The notes beneath the pieces are model-generated. The model did no database searches. It was not told where the DNA came from and saw nothing but the letters and a program-made list of their open reading frames with translations. DNA of 64,000 nt from an uncultured Sutterella sp. (GTDB lineage: Bacteria; Pseudomonadota; Gammaproteobacteria; Burkholderiales; Burkholderiaceae_F): assembly GCA_949282745.1 (NCBI GenBank), contig CASDQM010000045.1:1-64000 (forward strand). Direction: 5' to 3'. The stretch's first letter is position 1; each line of letters opens with the position of its first letter. Positions 17,049 to 25,698 of the stretch are shown here, one piece after another. A program made the translations under genes and the position numbers.

Positions 17049-17813
17049 ATGTCTGATCAAAAGAAGAACGTTTTCATCACCGGCGGTTCGACGGGAATCG
17101 GAGCGGCGTCGGTTCGCAAATTTGCACAATGCGGCTGGAATGTGACTTTGATGGACATCAACGTGGAGGACGGTGAGGCCGTCGCACGGGAAACGGGCGC
17201 TCTTTTTGTCGAGGGGAACACTCGAAATCGTGAAGACGTCGAGAAAGCGGTCGCGGCGGCCGTTGCCGAATACGGTGAACTCGACTGCGTGGTGGCCAAT
17301 GCCGGGATACACCGTTGCAACACGATGCTCACGATCACCGAAGAAGAGCTTGACTTGATGATCGACACCAACATCAAGGGTACCGTGCGCACGCTGCAGG
17401 CTGCAGTGCCGAGCATTTTGAGAAAGGGCGGCGGCTCCGTGGTCATCAACGCTTCCGACCAGAGCTACATCGGGAAGGCCAACAGTTTTGGCTACGGGCT
17501 CACGAAAGGTGCGCTCGGTCAAATCACCAAGAGTCTGGCCATCGACCTCGGGCGTCAGAATGTCCGGGTCAATGCCGTTTGCGCGGCGACGATCCGCACG
17601 CCTTTGGCGATCAACCTTTTCCAGAAGTTTGCGGACATCACGCACAACGGCGATGCGAGCGCCTATTGGAAAGCGGAAGCCGAACAGTATCCGCTCGGAA
17701 GAGTCGGCGAGGCGCCTGAGGTTGCCGAGCTCATCTACTTCCTGGCGTCGGATGCGGCGAGCTTCATTACCGGCGGCCTGTATCTGATTGACGGCGGGCT
17801 CGTTGCCGGATAA
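17049..17813 (+). CDS. SDR-family NAD(P)-dependent oxidoreductase
   Basis: This 254-residue cytoplasmic enzyme of the classical short-chain dehydrogenase family oxidises or reduces an alcohol/carbonyl; the substrate cannot be told. The cofactor motif TGGSTGIG (residues 11-18), the NAG at 84-86, Asn109, Ser136, and YGLTK with Tyr149/Lys153 form a complete catalytic set. An Asp near the end of strand 2 (LMDIN) favours NAD over NADP. The C-terminal GGLYLIDGGLVAG is standard. It lies inside the T3SS locus but has no known T3SS role and its codon use is less G/C-extreme; it may be an insertion. Confidence 0.9.
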   Translation: MSDQKKNVFITGGSTGIGAASVRKFAQCGWNVTLMDINVEDGEAVARETGALFVEGNTRNREDVEKAVAAAVAEYGELDCVVANAGIHRCNTMLTITEEELDLMIDTNIKGTVRTLQAAVPSILRKGGGSVVINASDQSYIGKANSFGYGLTKGALGQITKSLAIDLGRQNVRVNAVCAATIRTPLAINLFQKFADITHNGDASAYWKAEAEQYPLGRVGEAPEVAELIYFLASDAASFITGGLYLIDGGLVAG

Positions 17814-17888
17814 AGAGGCTCTGTCGTCCCGAGGAACTTTCCAAACACCGGTAGCCCCGAAGCGCATTTTTATTCAGGAGGAAGAACA

Positions 17889-19493
17889 ATGGCCAACGTC
17901 AATCCCGCCGCCGTGAGCGGCATCAGTACCGAAACGTTGCAGACCCCCGTCACCGAGGATGCGGGCCAGGTTACCGAGTCGACGTCCGTTACGCTCGGCC
18001 GCACCGTGGCGACCCGTCCCGAAGGGACGCAGGCTCTTGAGCACGCGCAGCTTCTGGAAGAAATCGGGCAGGCCGCGGACGCCAAAAAGGCGCAGGAAAC
18101 GGCCGACCCGAAGAATGCCCAAGACGTGCAGGTGGAGTCGCACCCGACGGCCGAAGCCGAAGAGGTCGCCGAAGCGACCCTTCCTCCGAACACGCCCGAA
18201 AGCAAGGAGGCGGCGTCGAAGGCCCTCACGCACCTCTGCGCAACGCTGCCGGACGATCCGGATACCGATGAAATTCTGGCGCTCTCCGGCATGACCGACG
18301 ACGACTGGGCCGCCCTCGCGGCGGCCGAGGAAGACGATTGGGACGGCTGGTCGGTGTCGAACGAAAACGTCGACACGGCGCAGAGCGTTGCGCACTCCCA
18401 CGACGAAGTTTCAGCCGGCGGACCGCTCAACGCGAACGACCGCGTGACCGCGCCGATGACGGAGGGGCTCGAAGAGTTTCAGGGCATGTCGCAGACCGAG
18501 ATCCTCGCCGACGTCAAGACGAAGCTTCGCACGGACTTCCGCGCGGAATTCGTCGGCTCCGAAGCGCTCGACCGCGGGGAAGAGGTGCGTCCCGACACGC
18601 GCACCTTCTGCGGGCGCACCTACGACACGCTCTCGCGCTGGTGGAGCGCCAAGGCGTCGCGCTACGCCCAGACGGGGCATCCGATTCTCGCAGCGATCTG
18701 CCGCACGATCTCTGGCTTTTTCACGCCCCGCATCATGTCGCCGCACGAATTGAAGTACATGGCGGTGACGTCGCTTCAGAATCTTGCCGAAAATCTTCCC
18801 GCCGTTCGCGAGGCCTTCTACCGGAGTTCGGAAGAGGGGATTCGGCTCCTTGCCGACCGCACGGCCCTGACGGTGCACCCGGCGCTTCTCGACGAAATCA
18901 ACGGAATCGGAAGCGTGGAGGAAGCCGACGCGGCGCTCGAAAACCTTCAGGCGATCTACGGTCTGAGCGACCGGGCGGTCGAGCACGGGACGTCGCTTCC
19001 GACGCTGGAAGCCAAGAAGGACTACCTCGTCGGGCTCAAGCTCATGAGCGAACTCGAGCGCTACCTCGACAACATTCTCTCGGCCTGGGGGAAGGCCCAA
19101 GGGAACGTGGATTCGGTGAGAAGCTTCTTTGAGGAGGCTCTCCCCACCGACGACGCGTGCTTCGACGCTCGCAGCCGTTCGGCCGAGAACTTCCGCAACC
19201 GCATCTCTTCGCTCGTGCGTCCGCGCGAGACGCTGATGGAAAACGCCATGCGCATTTTGCAGGACGTTCCCGGAACGGCCGAGCAAAAAGAATCCTGGTC
19301 CTATTGCGCAGATTATCTGCAACGGACGCTTCGCGGTCAGACCGTGGCGGACGGGCGAATCACCGAACCCTTCAGCTTCGAGCAGCTCGAAGAGATCCGA
19401 GTGGCCTTTGAGAGGGAGAACTGGTACGAGTACAAGCTCGACGACCGCAGCCCCGAGGAAGAGGAGGCGGTGCGGGCTGCGCAGGACTACTGA
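17889..19493 (+). CDS. Unrecognised 534-residue protein, candidate T3SS effector or SctW-like gatekeeper
   Basis: I do not recognise a domain with certainty. The first 190 residues are Ala/Glu/Thr-rich, acidic and probably unstructured, with no signal peptide, as in T3SS-secreted proteins. From about residue 190 the protein is mainly helical, with one modest hydrophobic stretch (HPILAAICRTISGFFTPRI) and a conserved-looking helical core (AKKDYLVGLKLMSELERYLD). It ends in an acidic tail. An AGGAGG precedes the ATG. It follows the sct operon, the system otherwise lacks a visible SctW, and a class I chaperone is near; effector or gatekeeper is therefore likely, but translocation-filament components cannot be excluded. 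Confidence 0.55.
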   Translation: MANVNPAAVSGISTETLQTPVTEDAGQVTESTSVTLGRTVATRPEGTQALEHAQLLEEIGQAADAKKAQETADPKNAQDVQVESHPTAEAEEVAEATLPPNTPESKEAASKALTHLCATLPDDPDTDEILALSGMTDDDWAALAAAEEDDWDGWSVSNENVDTAQSVAHSHDEVSAGGPLNANDRVTAPMTEGLEEFQGMSQTEILADVKTKLRTDFRAEFVGSEALDRGEEVRPDTRTFCGRTYDTLSRWWSAKASRYAQTGHPILAAICRTISGFFTPRIMSPHELKYMAVTSLQNLAENLPAVREAFYRSSEEGIRLLADRTALTVHPALLDEINGIGSVEEADAALENLQAIYGLSDRAVEHGTSLPTLEAKKDYLVGLKLMSELERYLDNILSAWGKAQGNVDSVRSFFEEALPTDDACFDARSRSAENFRNRISSLVRPRETLMENAMRILQDVPGTAEQKESWSYCADYLQRTLRGQTVADGRITEPFSFEQLEEIRVAFERENWYEYKLDDRSPEEEEAVRAAQDY

Positions 19494-19505
19494 GATCGGC
19501 ATTTT

Positions 19506-19537
19506 TTACGGACGAGCGCTCTAGAGGCGCTCCGTAA
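19506..19537. repeat. 32-bp imperfect palindrome after the candidate effector gene
   Basis: TTACGGA and TCCGTAA close an inner GAGCGC-TCTAGA-GGCGCTC hairpin. A six-T run lies on its upstream side at 19502-19507. It could be a stem-loop for mRNA end protection or a protein binding site. Confidence 0.5.
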
Positions 19538-19544
19538 TGACAAG

Positions 19545-19591
19545 ACGCCCGACGATCGCGGGGATTCCCCGTCTGTCGCCGGGCGTTTCCT
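19545..19591 (+). terminator. Probable rho-independent terminator
   Basis: CGCCCG...CGGGG and CCCCG...CGGGCG form an imperfect hairpin, followed by TTTCCTTT. It would end transcription of the T3SS-linked genes before the Tat flavoprotein gene. Confidence 0.6.
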
Positions 19592-19648
19592 TTGGGCAGA
19601 ATGTTCCCTTGGACCAACCCGTTTGGCTTCTGACCTAAGGAGAACATC

Positions 19649-21091
19649 ATGACTGAAATTTCCCGTCGCTCGCTGATCGCCGCGGCCACGTTCGGCGGCG
19701 TCGCCGCTCTTTCGCCGACTCTGCGTGCGGCTGAAAAACCCGCCCAAGCCATTCCCGAATCCGCCGAAACCTTCGACGTCGTCGTCGCAGGGGGCGGCGC
19801 CGCAGGCTGCATGGCGGCCCGTACGGCCGCGAAGGCCGGCAAAAAGGTGCTTCTCGTTCAGTCGCTCCCGATGTTGGGCGGGTCGTCCGCCATTTCCTCG
19901 GGCTGGATTCGCGCCTGCAGGACCAAATGGCACGCAGCCCGCGGCATTGAGGACTCCGAAAATGCCTACGCCGAGGACATCGTCGCCTACGGCAAGGGTT
20001 CCCGCAATCCGAAGAAGGCCGCGATGATCGCCCGCGAGGCGGGCGCCTTCGTGAACGACCTTTTCGCGATCGGCGTCGAATTCACCGACGAGGAAGACCG
20101 CACGAACGGCGGCGAAAAGCTTCGCGTCGTGAAGACGAAGGGTGCGGGCGGCGCGCTCATGCAAAAGCTCGCCCAGGCCGTGCAAAAGGATCCCGGCATT
20201 ACGGTCCGCACGAAGACGAGCCTCGTCGACGTGATCCTTGAGGCGGAAGGAAAGAAGGTGGTCGGCGCGAAGATCGCGGCCGGCCGCAAGGAATCGGTCG
20301 TGCGCACGAAGGCGGTCGTGATCGCCACGGGCGGGTTCGGTCGCAATCAGGACATGATCGAAGTCTTCACGGCGCCCTGGTCGAAGACGGGCCGCATCAT
20401 GGACGTCGGCTGCAAGGGCGACGGCCTTCGCATCGCGACCGAACTCGGCGCGGGAACGCTCAACCTCAACATCGCCATGGTGTGTCCGACGCTCGAAGTG
20501 ACGAAGAACATCTTCTTCAGTTCCGCTCCGCTGCTCATGGGCGGGATCATCGTGAACGAAAAGGGCCGTCGCTTCACGAACGAGTATGTGATCTACACCC
20601 AAACCAACATCGACATGCTCAAGCAAAAGACCTGCTGGGAAATCGTCACGAAGGACCTTCACCCCGTGGTCGAGTCGATGATCGAAAAGGGCGTCGCGAC
20701 GAAGTGCGACACGGTCGAAGACCTGGCGAAACTCATTGGCTGCGACCCGAAGGGCCTTGCGGCCGACATCGAGGCGCACAACGCCACGACGCGTCAGAAG
20801 CCCGAAGACCGCAAGGATCCGTTCGGGCGCACCGTGTACGAAAAGGAACTGAAGGCCCCGTTCTATGCTCTTCAGATCAAGCCCGTGATGCTCGAGACGG
20901 TGGGCGGCATCACGATCGATGAAAAGTGCCGCGTGACGACGCTTCTCGGTACGCCCGTCGCCGAAGGGCTCTTTGCCGCGGGCGCCGTCGCCTTCGGCGA
21001 ACACTTCGGCGTCGGCTACCGTTCGGGCGACGCCTACGCCTATGCGGGTTCGACCGGCATCACGGCCGGCAAGGAAGCCGCGAAGCTCTGA
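19649..21091 (+). CDS. Tat-exported FAD-dependent reductase of the fumarate reductase/flavocytochrome c family
   Basis: The enzyme is a periplasmic flavoprotein that probably reduces an unsaturated acid (fumarate, urocanate, acrylate-type) as terminal electron acceptor. A twin-arginine signal (SRRSLIAAATF) occupies about the first 30 residues. FAD binding is shown by VVVAGGGAAGCMAARTAAKA and the C-terminal GVGYRSGDAYAYAGSTGITA. No CxxCH heme motif is present, so electrons must come from a separate cytochrome or quinol protein not encoded here. At 480 residues it has the length of the catalytic part alone. It has a good AAGGAG site and lies upstream of an AraC-type regulator that may control it or the Dms pair. 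Confidence 0.85.
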   Translation: MTEISRRSLIAAATFGGVAALSPTLRAAEKPAQAIPESAETFDVVVAGGGAAGCMAARTAAKAGKKVLLVQSLPMLGGSSAISSGWIRACRTKWHAARGIEDSENAYAEDIVAYGKGSRNPKKAAMIAREAGAFVNDLFAIGVEFTDEEDRTNGGEKLRVVKTKGAGGALMQKLAQAVQKDPGITVRTKTSLVDVILEAEGKKVVGAKIAAGRKESVVRTKAVVIATGGFGRNQDMIEVFTAPWSKTGRIMDVGCKGDGLRIATELGAGTLNLNIAMVCPTLEVTKNIFFSSAPLLMGGIIVNEKGRRFTNEYVIYTQTNIDMLKQKTCWEIVTKDLHPVVESMIEKGVATKCDTVEDLAKLIGCDPKGLAADIEAHNATTRQKPEDRKDPFGRTVYEKELKAPFYALQIKPVMLETVGGITIDEKCRVTTLLGTPVAEGLFAAGAVAFGEHFGVGYRSGDAYAYAGSTGITAGKEAAKL

Positions 21092-21101
21092 TAAAAACGC
21101 T

Positions 21102-21131
21102 CACCCCGCCGAATCCTTCCGGCGGGGTGTC
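21102..21131 (-). terminator. Terminator reading on the minus strand
   Basis: CACCCCGCCG and CGGCGGGGTG form a perfect ten-base stem. On the minus strand it is followed by GCGTTTTTATC, so it best fits a minus-strand gene, namely the one of which only the 3' fossil at 21187-21247 remains. It may still help end the plus-strand flavoprotein transcript. Confidence 0.65.
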
Positions 21132-21137
21132 GAAGCG

Positions 21138-21171
21138 AAGCCTCGATTCTCAGGGAGTCGGGGCTTTTCTC
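21138..21171 (+). terminator. Possible plus-strand terminator
   Basis: AAGCCTCGA pairs with TCGGGGCTT and is followed by TTCTC. It probably ends the transcript of the Tat flavoprotein. Confidence 0.45.
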
Positions 21172-21186
21172 ATCGAGGCCGAAGCG

Positions 21187-21247
21187 TCATTTCGTTTCGA
21201 TTGCCTTGAGCGCTCCGCGCGCGGCGATGCGGCCCGTGACGATCTCA
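21187..21247 (-). pseudogene. 3' fossil of a flavocytochrome c-like gene
   Basis: Read on the minus strand, this stretch encodes about 19 residues (EIVTGRIAARGALKAIETK, then stop) nearly identical to the C-terminus of the exported flavoprotein at 25699-27111 (GIVTGRIAARGALKTIDAK, stop). Upstream of it no reading frame remains. It therefore marks a third, lost flavoprotein gene, whose minus-strand terminator is still present at 21102-21131. Confidence 0.75.
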
Positions 21248-21301
21248 AGCTAAAATAATCTGCTTAATCAATCAAGTGCGAATGCCGTTTTGGTCAAGCA
21301 G

Positions 21302-22330
21302 ATGAAGAACACTTCCGTCCACAGAAAACAGAAGACGCTCTTTACCGAAAGCCGTCCGGATCTTTCCTCGGAAGAGAATTTTCAACGGTTCATGGATGCC
21401 ATGAGCCGCTCGGGGCACATGCGTGCGCTAGGTTCGGGCTACCGCTTCGATCCGAAGGTCTGCGCCGTTCCCAAGAGCGAGCCCTTCGCCTTTTCCGTTC
21501 GGGCGACGCAGTGCACCGTGGGAACGCTCATTCACGGCAAAGTCTCGGCTTCCTCCTTCGGAGGTGCCGTTGCGATGGAACCCGAGCGGTATGTTCAGCT
21601 TCTGTTTCTGATTCGGGGGAAAGCCTTCTTCAAAAAGCGGAACCGCACCATGCCGCTTCTGCGGGACGCCGTTCTCATACGGGATCCCGCGGTTCCCTTC
21701 GTATTTGTTGCCCGCACGGAGTGCGAGTGGTTTTCCTTGACGGTTCCGGCCGACTATTTCCGGGCTCATACAAGTTCGCCCCCTCTGGCCTATTTTTCGG
21801 AGCCCATTGTCCTTCGGGAGTCATTCGGGCGACTGTTGAAGCACGTGATGATTCTTCTTTGCACGGCGCTCGATACGCTTGATCCGCGTGATGCCGGGGA
21901 CGCCTGCGACGGATTGCTCTGTTTCCTTCGGCCCGCTCTCATGCAGCGCTATCGCGAGCGACGGCTCGACGAAGGTTCGGGTCGTCACGAGCAGCTTCGC
22001 AACGATGCCGAGAACGTCATGATCAAATGGATGCCGCGACCCGGCGTAACGATGAAGGAAATCGCCGGGCACTGCGGCATTTCGCCGAGACTTCTCACGG
22101 TCATCTTCAGCGAAATCGGTACGACGCCTGCGGCGCATCTCATGCGTCTTCGCCTCGAGCATGCCGCGGTCTACCTTAAGGAGGCCCACGCCAAAGCGCT
22201 CTCCGTGAGCGAGGTCGCCGAAGTCTGCGGATTCCGAAGCGCGGCGCATTTCTCCCGAGCCTTCAAAGCGCATTACGGCGTGACGCCGCGACAGATGAAG
22301 ATGCGCGCCGTGCTTGATAAGTCAATTTAG
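21302..22330 (+). CDS. AraC-family transcriptional regulator
   Basis: The 342-residue regulator has an N-terminal cupin-like ligand or activator domain (residues about 60-190, resembling the AraC-binding-like domain of XylS-type proteins) and a C-terminal double helix-turn-helix (VTMKEIAGHCGISPRLLTVI; then LSVSEVAEVCGFRSAAHFSR and FKAHYGVTPRQMK). The ATG at 21302 is preferred over a TTG at 21290. It stands between a flavoprotein gene and a DmsAB-like pair and is likely to regulate one of these in response to an electron acceptor; this is inferred from position only. Confidence 0.88.
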   Translation: MKNTSVHRKQKTLFTESRPDLSSEENFQRFMDAMSRSGHMRALGSGYRFDPKVCAVPKSEPFAFSVRATQCTVGTLIHGKVSASSFGGAVAMEPERYVQLLFLIRGKAFFKKRNRTMPLLRDAVLIRDPAVPFVFVARTECEWFSLTVPADYFRAHTSSPPLAYFSEPIVLRESFGRLLKHVMILLCTALDTLDPRDAGDACDGLLCFLRPALMQRYRERRLDEGSGRHEQLRNDAENVMIKWMPRPGVTMKEIAGHCGISPRLLTVIFSEIGTTPAAHLMRLRLEHAAVYLKEAHAKALSVSEVAEVCGFRSAAHFSRAFKAHYGVTPRQMKMRAVLDKSI

Positions 22331-22456
22331 AGATGCCGTCAAAGACAATTATTTAATGAAAAGATACTCTTGAACGCCGCGGTTCCGTAGGATTGGGTCA
22401 CCCATCAAAATGCAGTGGATGCGTTTTGCAAACCGGTTCATCCGAAGGAGACTCTT

Positions 22457-24865
22457 ATGAACTGCTTCACGAATTGGACGATCAACCGACGTTCGTTCCT
22501 CTTCAACGCCGCTCTTGCCGCGACCGCCGCGGGCGGCACGCTGACTCCGCTCGCCCGCGCCGTGGCCGCGGCCGCGGACGATCTGGAAGTCATGACGTGG
22601 ACGTCGTGCGTCGTCAACTGTGGCAGCCGCTGCCCGCTTCGCGCCTTTACGAAGAACGGCCGCGTCATCCGCATCGAACCCGAAAACACCGGCGCCGACT
22701 CGACGAAGATGCCCGCCGAAGTGCCGCACGTGCGCGCCTGCCTGCGCGGGCGCTCCATGCGTCAGCGTCTGTATTCCCCCGAACGTCTGAAGTATCCGAT
22801 GAAGCGCGTCGGCAAGCGCGGGGAAGGAAAGTTCGAACGCATCTCTTGGGACGAAGCGCTCGACACGGTGGCCGCCGCCCTCAAGAAGACGATCGAAAAG
22901 TACGGCAACGAAGCGGTGTACCTCAACTACGGGTCGGGCTCCTATCAGCTCGTTTCGTCGCGCAACACCGCTCAGCGCCTCCTCAACATGCTCGGCGGCT
23001 ACCTTAATCAGTACGGGACGTATTCGTCCGCGCAGATCAACGGCGCCATGCCCTATACCTACGGCATCGGCGCGGGCGGCTCGCAGATGACGGAAGTCGG
23101 CAACGCCGAACTCTACGTCGCCTTCGGTCACAACCCGATGGTCACGCGCCAGTCGGGCGGCGGGCAGGCCTGGGAACTCGAATGTGCCCGCAACGGCAAG
23201 AAGCGTCCCAAGATGATCGTGATCGATCCGATCTATACGGACACGTGCCTTGGCAAGGAAGACGAATGGGTGCCGATCCGCGTGGGCACCGACGCCGCGC
23301 TCGTCGAAGGCATGGCCTACGTCATGATCACGGAAAACCTCGTCGATCAGGAATTCCTCGACAAGTACTGCATCGGGTACGACGAAAAGACGCTTCCGAA
23401 GGAAGCGCCGAAGAACGGTGACTACAAGTCCTACATCCTCGGCAAGGGCCCCGACGGTCTCCCGAAGACCCCGGAATACGCTTCGAAGATCACGGGCGTT
23501 CCGGTGGAAACGATCGTGCGCCTCGCCCGACTCTTCGCGACGACGAAGCCCGTCTTCTTCGCGCAGGGCTACGGCTCGCAGCGTCAGGCCAACGGCGAGC
23601 AGACCGTGCGCGCCATCGCCATGCTTCCGCTTCTGACGGGGCAGGTGGGTCTTCCGGGCACGAACCACGGCGGCCGCGAAGGCGACATCAGCCTCGGCGA
23701 CAAGGGGCTTCCCGTCGGCAAGAACCCCGTGAACACGTCCATTTCCTTCTTCACCTGGGTCGATGCGATCGATCACGGCGACCAAATGACGGCCGTCAAG
23801 GACGGCGTACGCGGCCGCGACAAGCTCGAGCATCCGATCAAGTTCCTCTGGAACCAGTGCTCGAACGTCATGGTGAACCAGCATTCCGACCACAACGGCA
23901 CGGCGAAGATCCTCGCCGACGAGTCGAAGTGCGAATTCATTCTTGTCGTCGACAATCAGATGACGTCTTCGGCGAAGTTCGCCGACATTCTGCTCCCCGA
24001 CGTCATGCAGCAGGAATTGAACGACATCGCCGCCGACGGCTATGCGACGGGTACGTCGAACTTCATGGTGGCGCTGCAGAAGGCGGTCGAACCGCAGTGG
24101 GAACAGCGCTCGGGCTACGCGATCTGCACGGGACTTGCCGAACGCTTCGGCATCAAGGACAAGTACACCGAAGGCCGCACGCAGGAAGAATGGGTGGAGT
24201 GGTGCTACAACGAAACCCGCAAGAAGAACCCGTCCATGCCCGACTTCAAGACCTTCTGGAAGCAGGGCATCGTCAAGGTTCCGGGGCTCGGCGTCGGCAA
24301 GACCGTCGTTCTGAAGGATTTCCGCGCAGATCCCGCGAAGCATCCGCTCAAGACGCCGTCGGGCAAGATCGAAATCTGGAGCGGTGCGCTCGACAAGCTC
24401 GCGAAGACCTGGACGCTCGACAAGGACGAAGTGATTTCGGCCCTTCCGATGTATGTGCGCACCTTTGAAATGCCGGGCGATCCCCTGCAGCAGAAGTATC
24501 CGCTGCAGTGCTTCGGGTATCACGGTCACGGCCGCACGCATTCGACGTACCACAACGTCCCGTGGCTGCGCGAACTGCAGCCCGATCAGCTCCTCATCAA
24601 TCCGATCGACGCGAACCCGCGCGGCATCGCCGACGGCGCGACGGTGGAGGTCTTCAATGGCCGCGGCCGCGTGCGGATTGCCGCCAAGGTGACGGAACGC
24701 ATCATCCCGGGCGTCGTGGCCTTCCCGCAGGGCGGCTGGTGGACGCCGGGCGAAGACGGCACCGACACGGGCCCCTCGATCAATACGCTCACGACCCCGC
24801 GCCACAGTCCGCTTGCGAAGGCGAATCCGCAGCACACCAACCTTGTGGAAGTGAAGGCCCTCTGA
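22457..24865 (+). CDS. Tat-exported molybdopterin oxidoreductase, DmsA-like catalytic subunit
   Basis: The 802-residue enzyme belongs to the DMSO reductase family and should reduce an S- or N-oxide or related acceptor in the periplasm. A Tat signal (NRRSFLFNAALAATAAGG) starts it. The [4Fe-4S] ligands are Cys51, Cys55, Cys59 and Cys95 (TSCVVNCGSRCPL, VRACLRGRS). The segment YGTYSSAQINGAMPYTYG matches the region of E. coli DmsA that supplies the Ser ligand to molybdenum. QGYGSQRQANGEQT and HNVPWLRELQPDQLLINPID are typical molybdopterin-binding parts. ATG 22457 has GAAGGAGAC upstream. The electron-transfer subunit follows 12 bases later. Confidence 0.92.
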   Translation: MNCFTNWTINRRSFLFNAALAATAAGGTLTPLARAVAAAADDLEVMTWTSCVVNCGSRCPLRAFTKNGRVIRIEPENTGADSTKMPAEVPHVRACLRGRSMRQRLYSPERLKYPMKRVGKRGEGKFERISWDEALDTVAAALKKTIEKYGNEAVYLNYGSGSYQLVSSRNTAQRLLNMLGGYLNQYGTYSSAQINGAMPYTYGIGAGGSQMTEVGNAELYVAFGHNPMVTRQSGGGQAWELECARNGKKRPKMIVIDPIYTDTCLGKEDEWVPIRVGTDAALVEGMAYVMITENLVDQEFLDKYCIGYDEKTLPKEAPKNGDYKSYILGKGPDGLPKTPEYASKITGVPVETIVRLARLFATTKPVFFAQGYGSQRQANGEQTVRAIAMLPLLTGQVGLPGTNHGGREGDISLGDKGLPVGKNPVNTSISFFTWVDAIDHGDQMTAVKDGVRGRDKLEHPIKFLWNQCSNVMVNQHSDHNGTAKILADESKCEFILVVDNQMTSSAKFADILLPDVMQQELNDIAADGYATGTSNFMVALQKAVEPQWEQRSGYAICTGLAERFGIKDKYTEGRTQEEWVEWCYNETRKKNPSMPDFKTFWKQGIVKVPGLGVGKTVVLKDFRADPAKHPLKTPSGKIEIWSGALDKLAKTWTLDKDEVISALPMYVRTFEMPGDPLQQKYPLQCFGYHGHGRTHSTYHNVPWLRELQPDQLLINPIDANPRGIADGATVEVFNGRGRVRIAAKVTERIIPGVVAFPQGGWWTPGEDGTDTGPSINTLTTPRHSPLAKANPQHTNLVEVKAL

Positions 24866-24877
24866 GGCGAATAGGAG

Positions 24878-25504
24878 ATGAAAATGACGCAGTATGGTTT
24901 CTATTTCGACGCCTCGAAGTGCACGGGCTGCAAGACCTGCATGGTCGCCTGCAAGGACAAGAACAACCTGCCGGTCGGGATGAACTTCCGCCGCGTGACG
25001 GAATTTTCGGGCGGCAACTGGCGGCAGGACCGCGCGACGGGCGCCTGGCATCAGGACGCTTTCGCCTACTATCTTTCGATTTCCTGCAACGAGTGTTCCG
25101 ACCCGGCGTGCGTGAAGGTGTGCCCCACGAAGGCGCATTTCAAGCGTTCGGAAGACGGGCTTGTTCTGATCGATCCGAAAAAATGCATCGGTTGCGGCGC
25201 CTGCCTCGCGGCCTGTCCCTACGGTGCGCCGCAGCTCGACCGCGAAGCGCGCAAGATGCGTAAGTGCGACACCTGTCTCGACCGCCGTGAAAAGGGGCTC
25301 AACCCAGCGTGCGTGGACGCTTGTCCGCAGCGTGCGCTCGACTTCGGTCCGATCGATGAACTCCGCAAGAAGTACGGTGACTGCGCCGCGATCGCGCCTC
25401 TGCCCGACGCTTCCGTGACGAAGCCCAATCTCGTGATTCATCCGACGAAGAGCGCGAAGAAGCCCGGAACGGAAGGCACGGTTCACTGTGCGCTCAAGGA
25501 CTGA
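24878..25504 (+). CDS. DmsB-like four-cluster ferredoxin subunit
   Basis: This 208-residue iron-sulfur protein passes electrons to the DmsA-like subunit encoded upstream. Sixteen cysteines fall into four cluster motifs: CTGCKTCMVAC (from Cys15), CNECSDPACVKVC, CIGCGACLAAC and CDTCLDRREKGLNPACVDAC. It has no signal peptide and would be carried out by the Tat signal of its partner. A dmsC-type membrane anchor does not follow; a terminator does. The way electrons reach it from quinol is therefore unknown. Confidence 0.93.
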   Translation: MKMTQYGFYFDASKCTGCKTCMVACKDKNNLPVGMNFRRVTEFSGGNWRQDRATGAWHQDAFAYYLSISCNECSDPACVKVCPTKAHFKRSEDGLVLIDPKKCIGCGACLAACPYGAPQLDREARKMRKCDTCLDRREKGLNPACVDACPQRALDFGPIDELRKKYGDCAAIAPLPDASVTKPNLVIHPTKSAKKPGTEGTVHCALKD

Positions 25505-25538
25505 CGAAGCGTAAAAAGCACAACCCTTAGGGTTGGAA

Positions 25539-25580
25539 GGCAGGCGTGCGGTGCAGACCGCGCTCCTGCCTTTTTGTTTT
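25539..25580 (+). terminator. Rho-independent terminator of the first DmsAB-like operon
   Basis: GGCAGGCGTGCGGT pairs with ACCGCGCTCCTGCC, followed directly by TTTTTGTTTT. Confidence 0.88.
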
Positions 25581-25649
25581 GCAAGTCCCGAACTTCACGG
25601 TTTCGGCGGGAAATTCGTCGAAAGTGGCCGGAAGCGGGATCCAAGGCAA

Positions 25650-25677
25650 AGCCCCGATCCATTCAGGTCGGGGCCGG
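25650..25677 (-). terminator. Minus-strand terminator of the exported flavoprotein gene
   Basis: On the minus strand GGCCCCGACC pairs with GGATCGGGGCT and runs into TTTGCCTT, just after the stop of the gene at 25699-27111. Confidence 0.6.
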
Positions 25678-25698
25678 TCTCGGTCAACCGTCACCGCG

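Noticed and set aside
22349..25486. 1045-codon minus-strand frame opposite the first dms operon
   Set aside because: It has no internal signal or family motif and exists only because G/C-rich third positions suppress stop codons on the complement.
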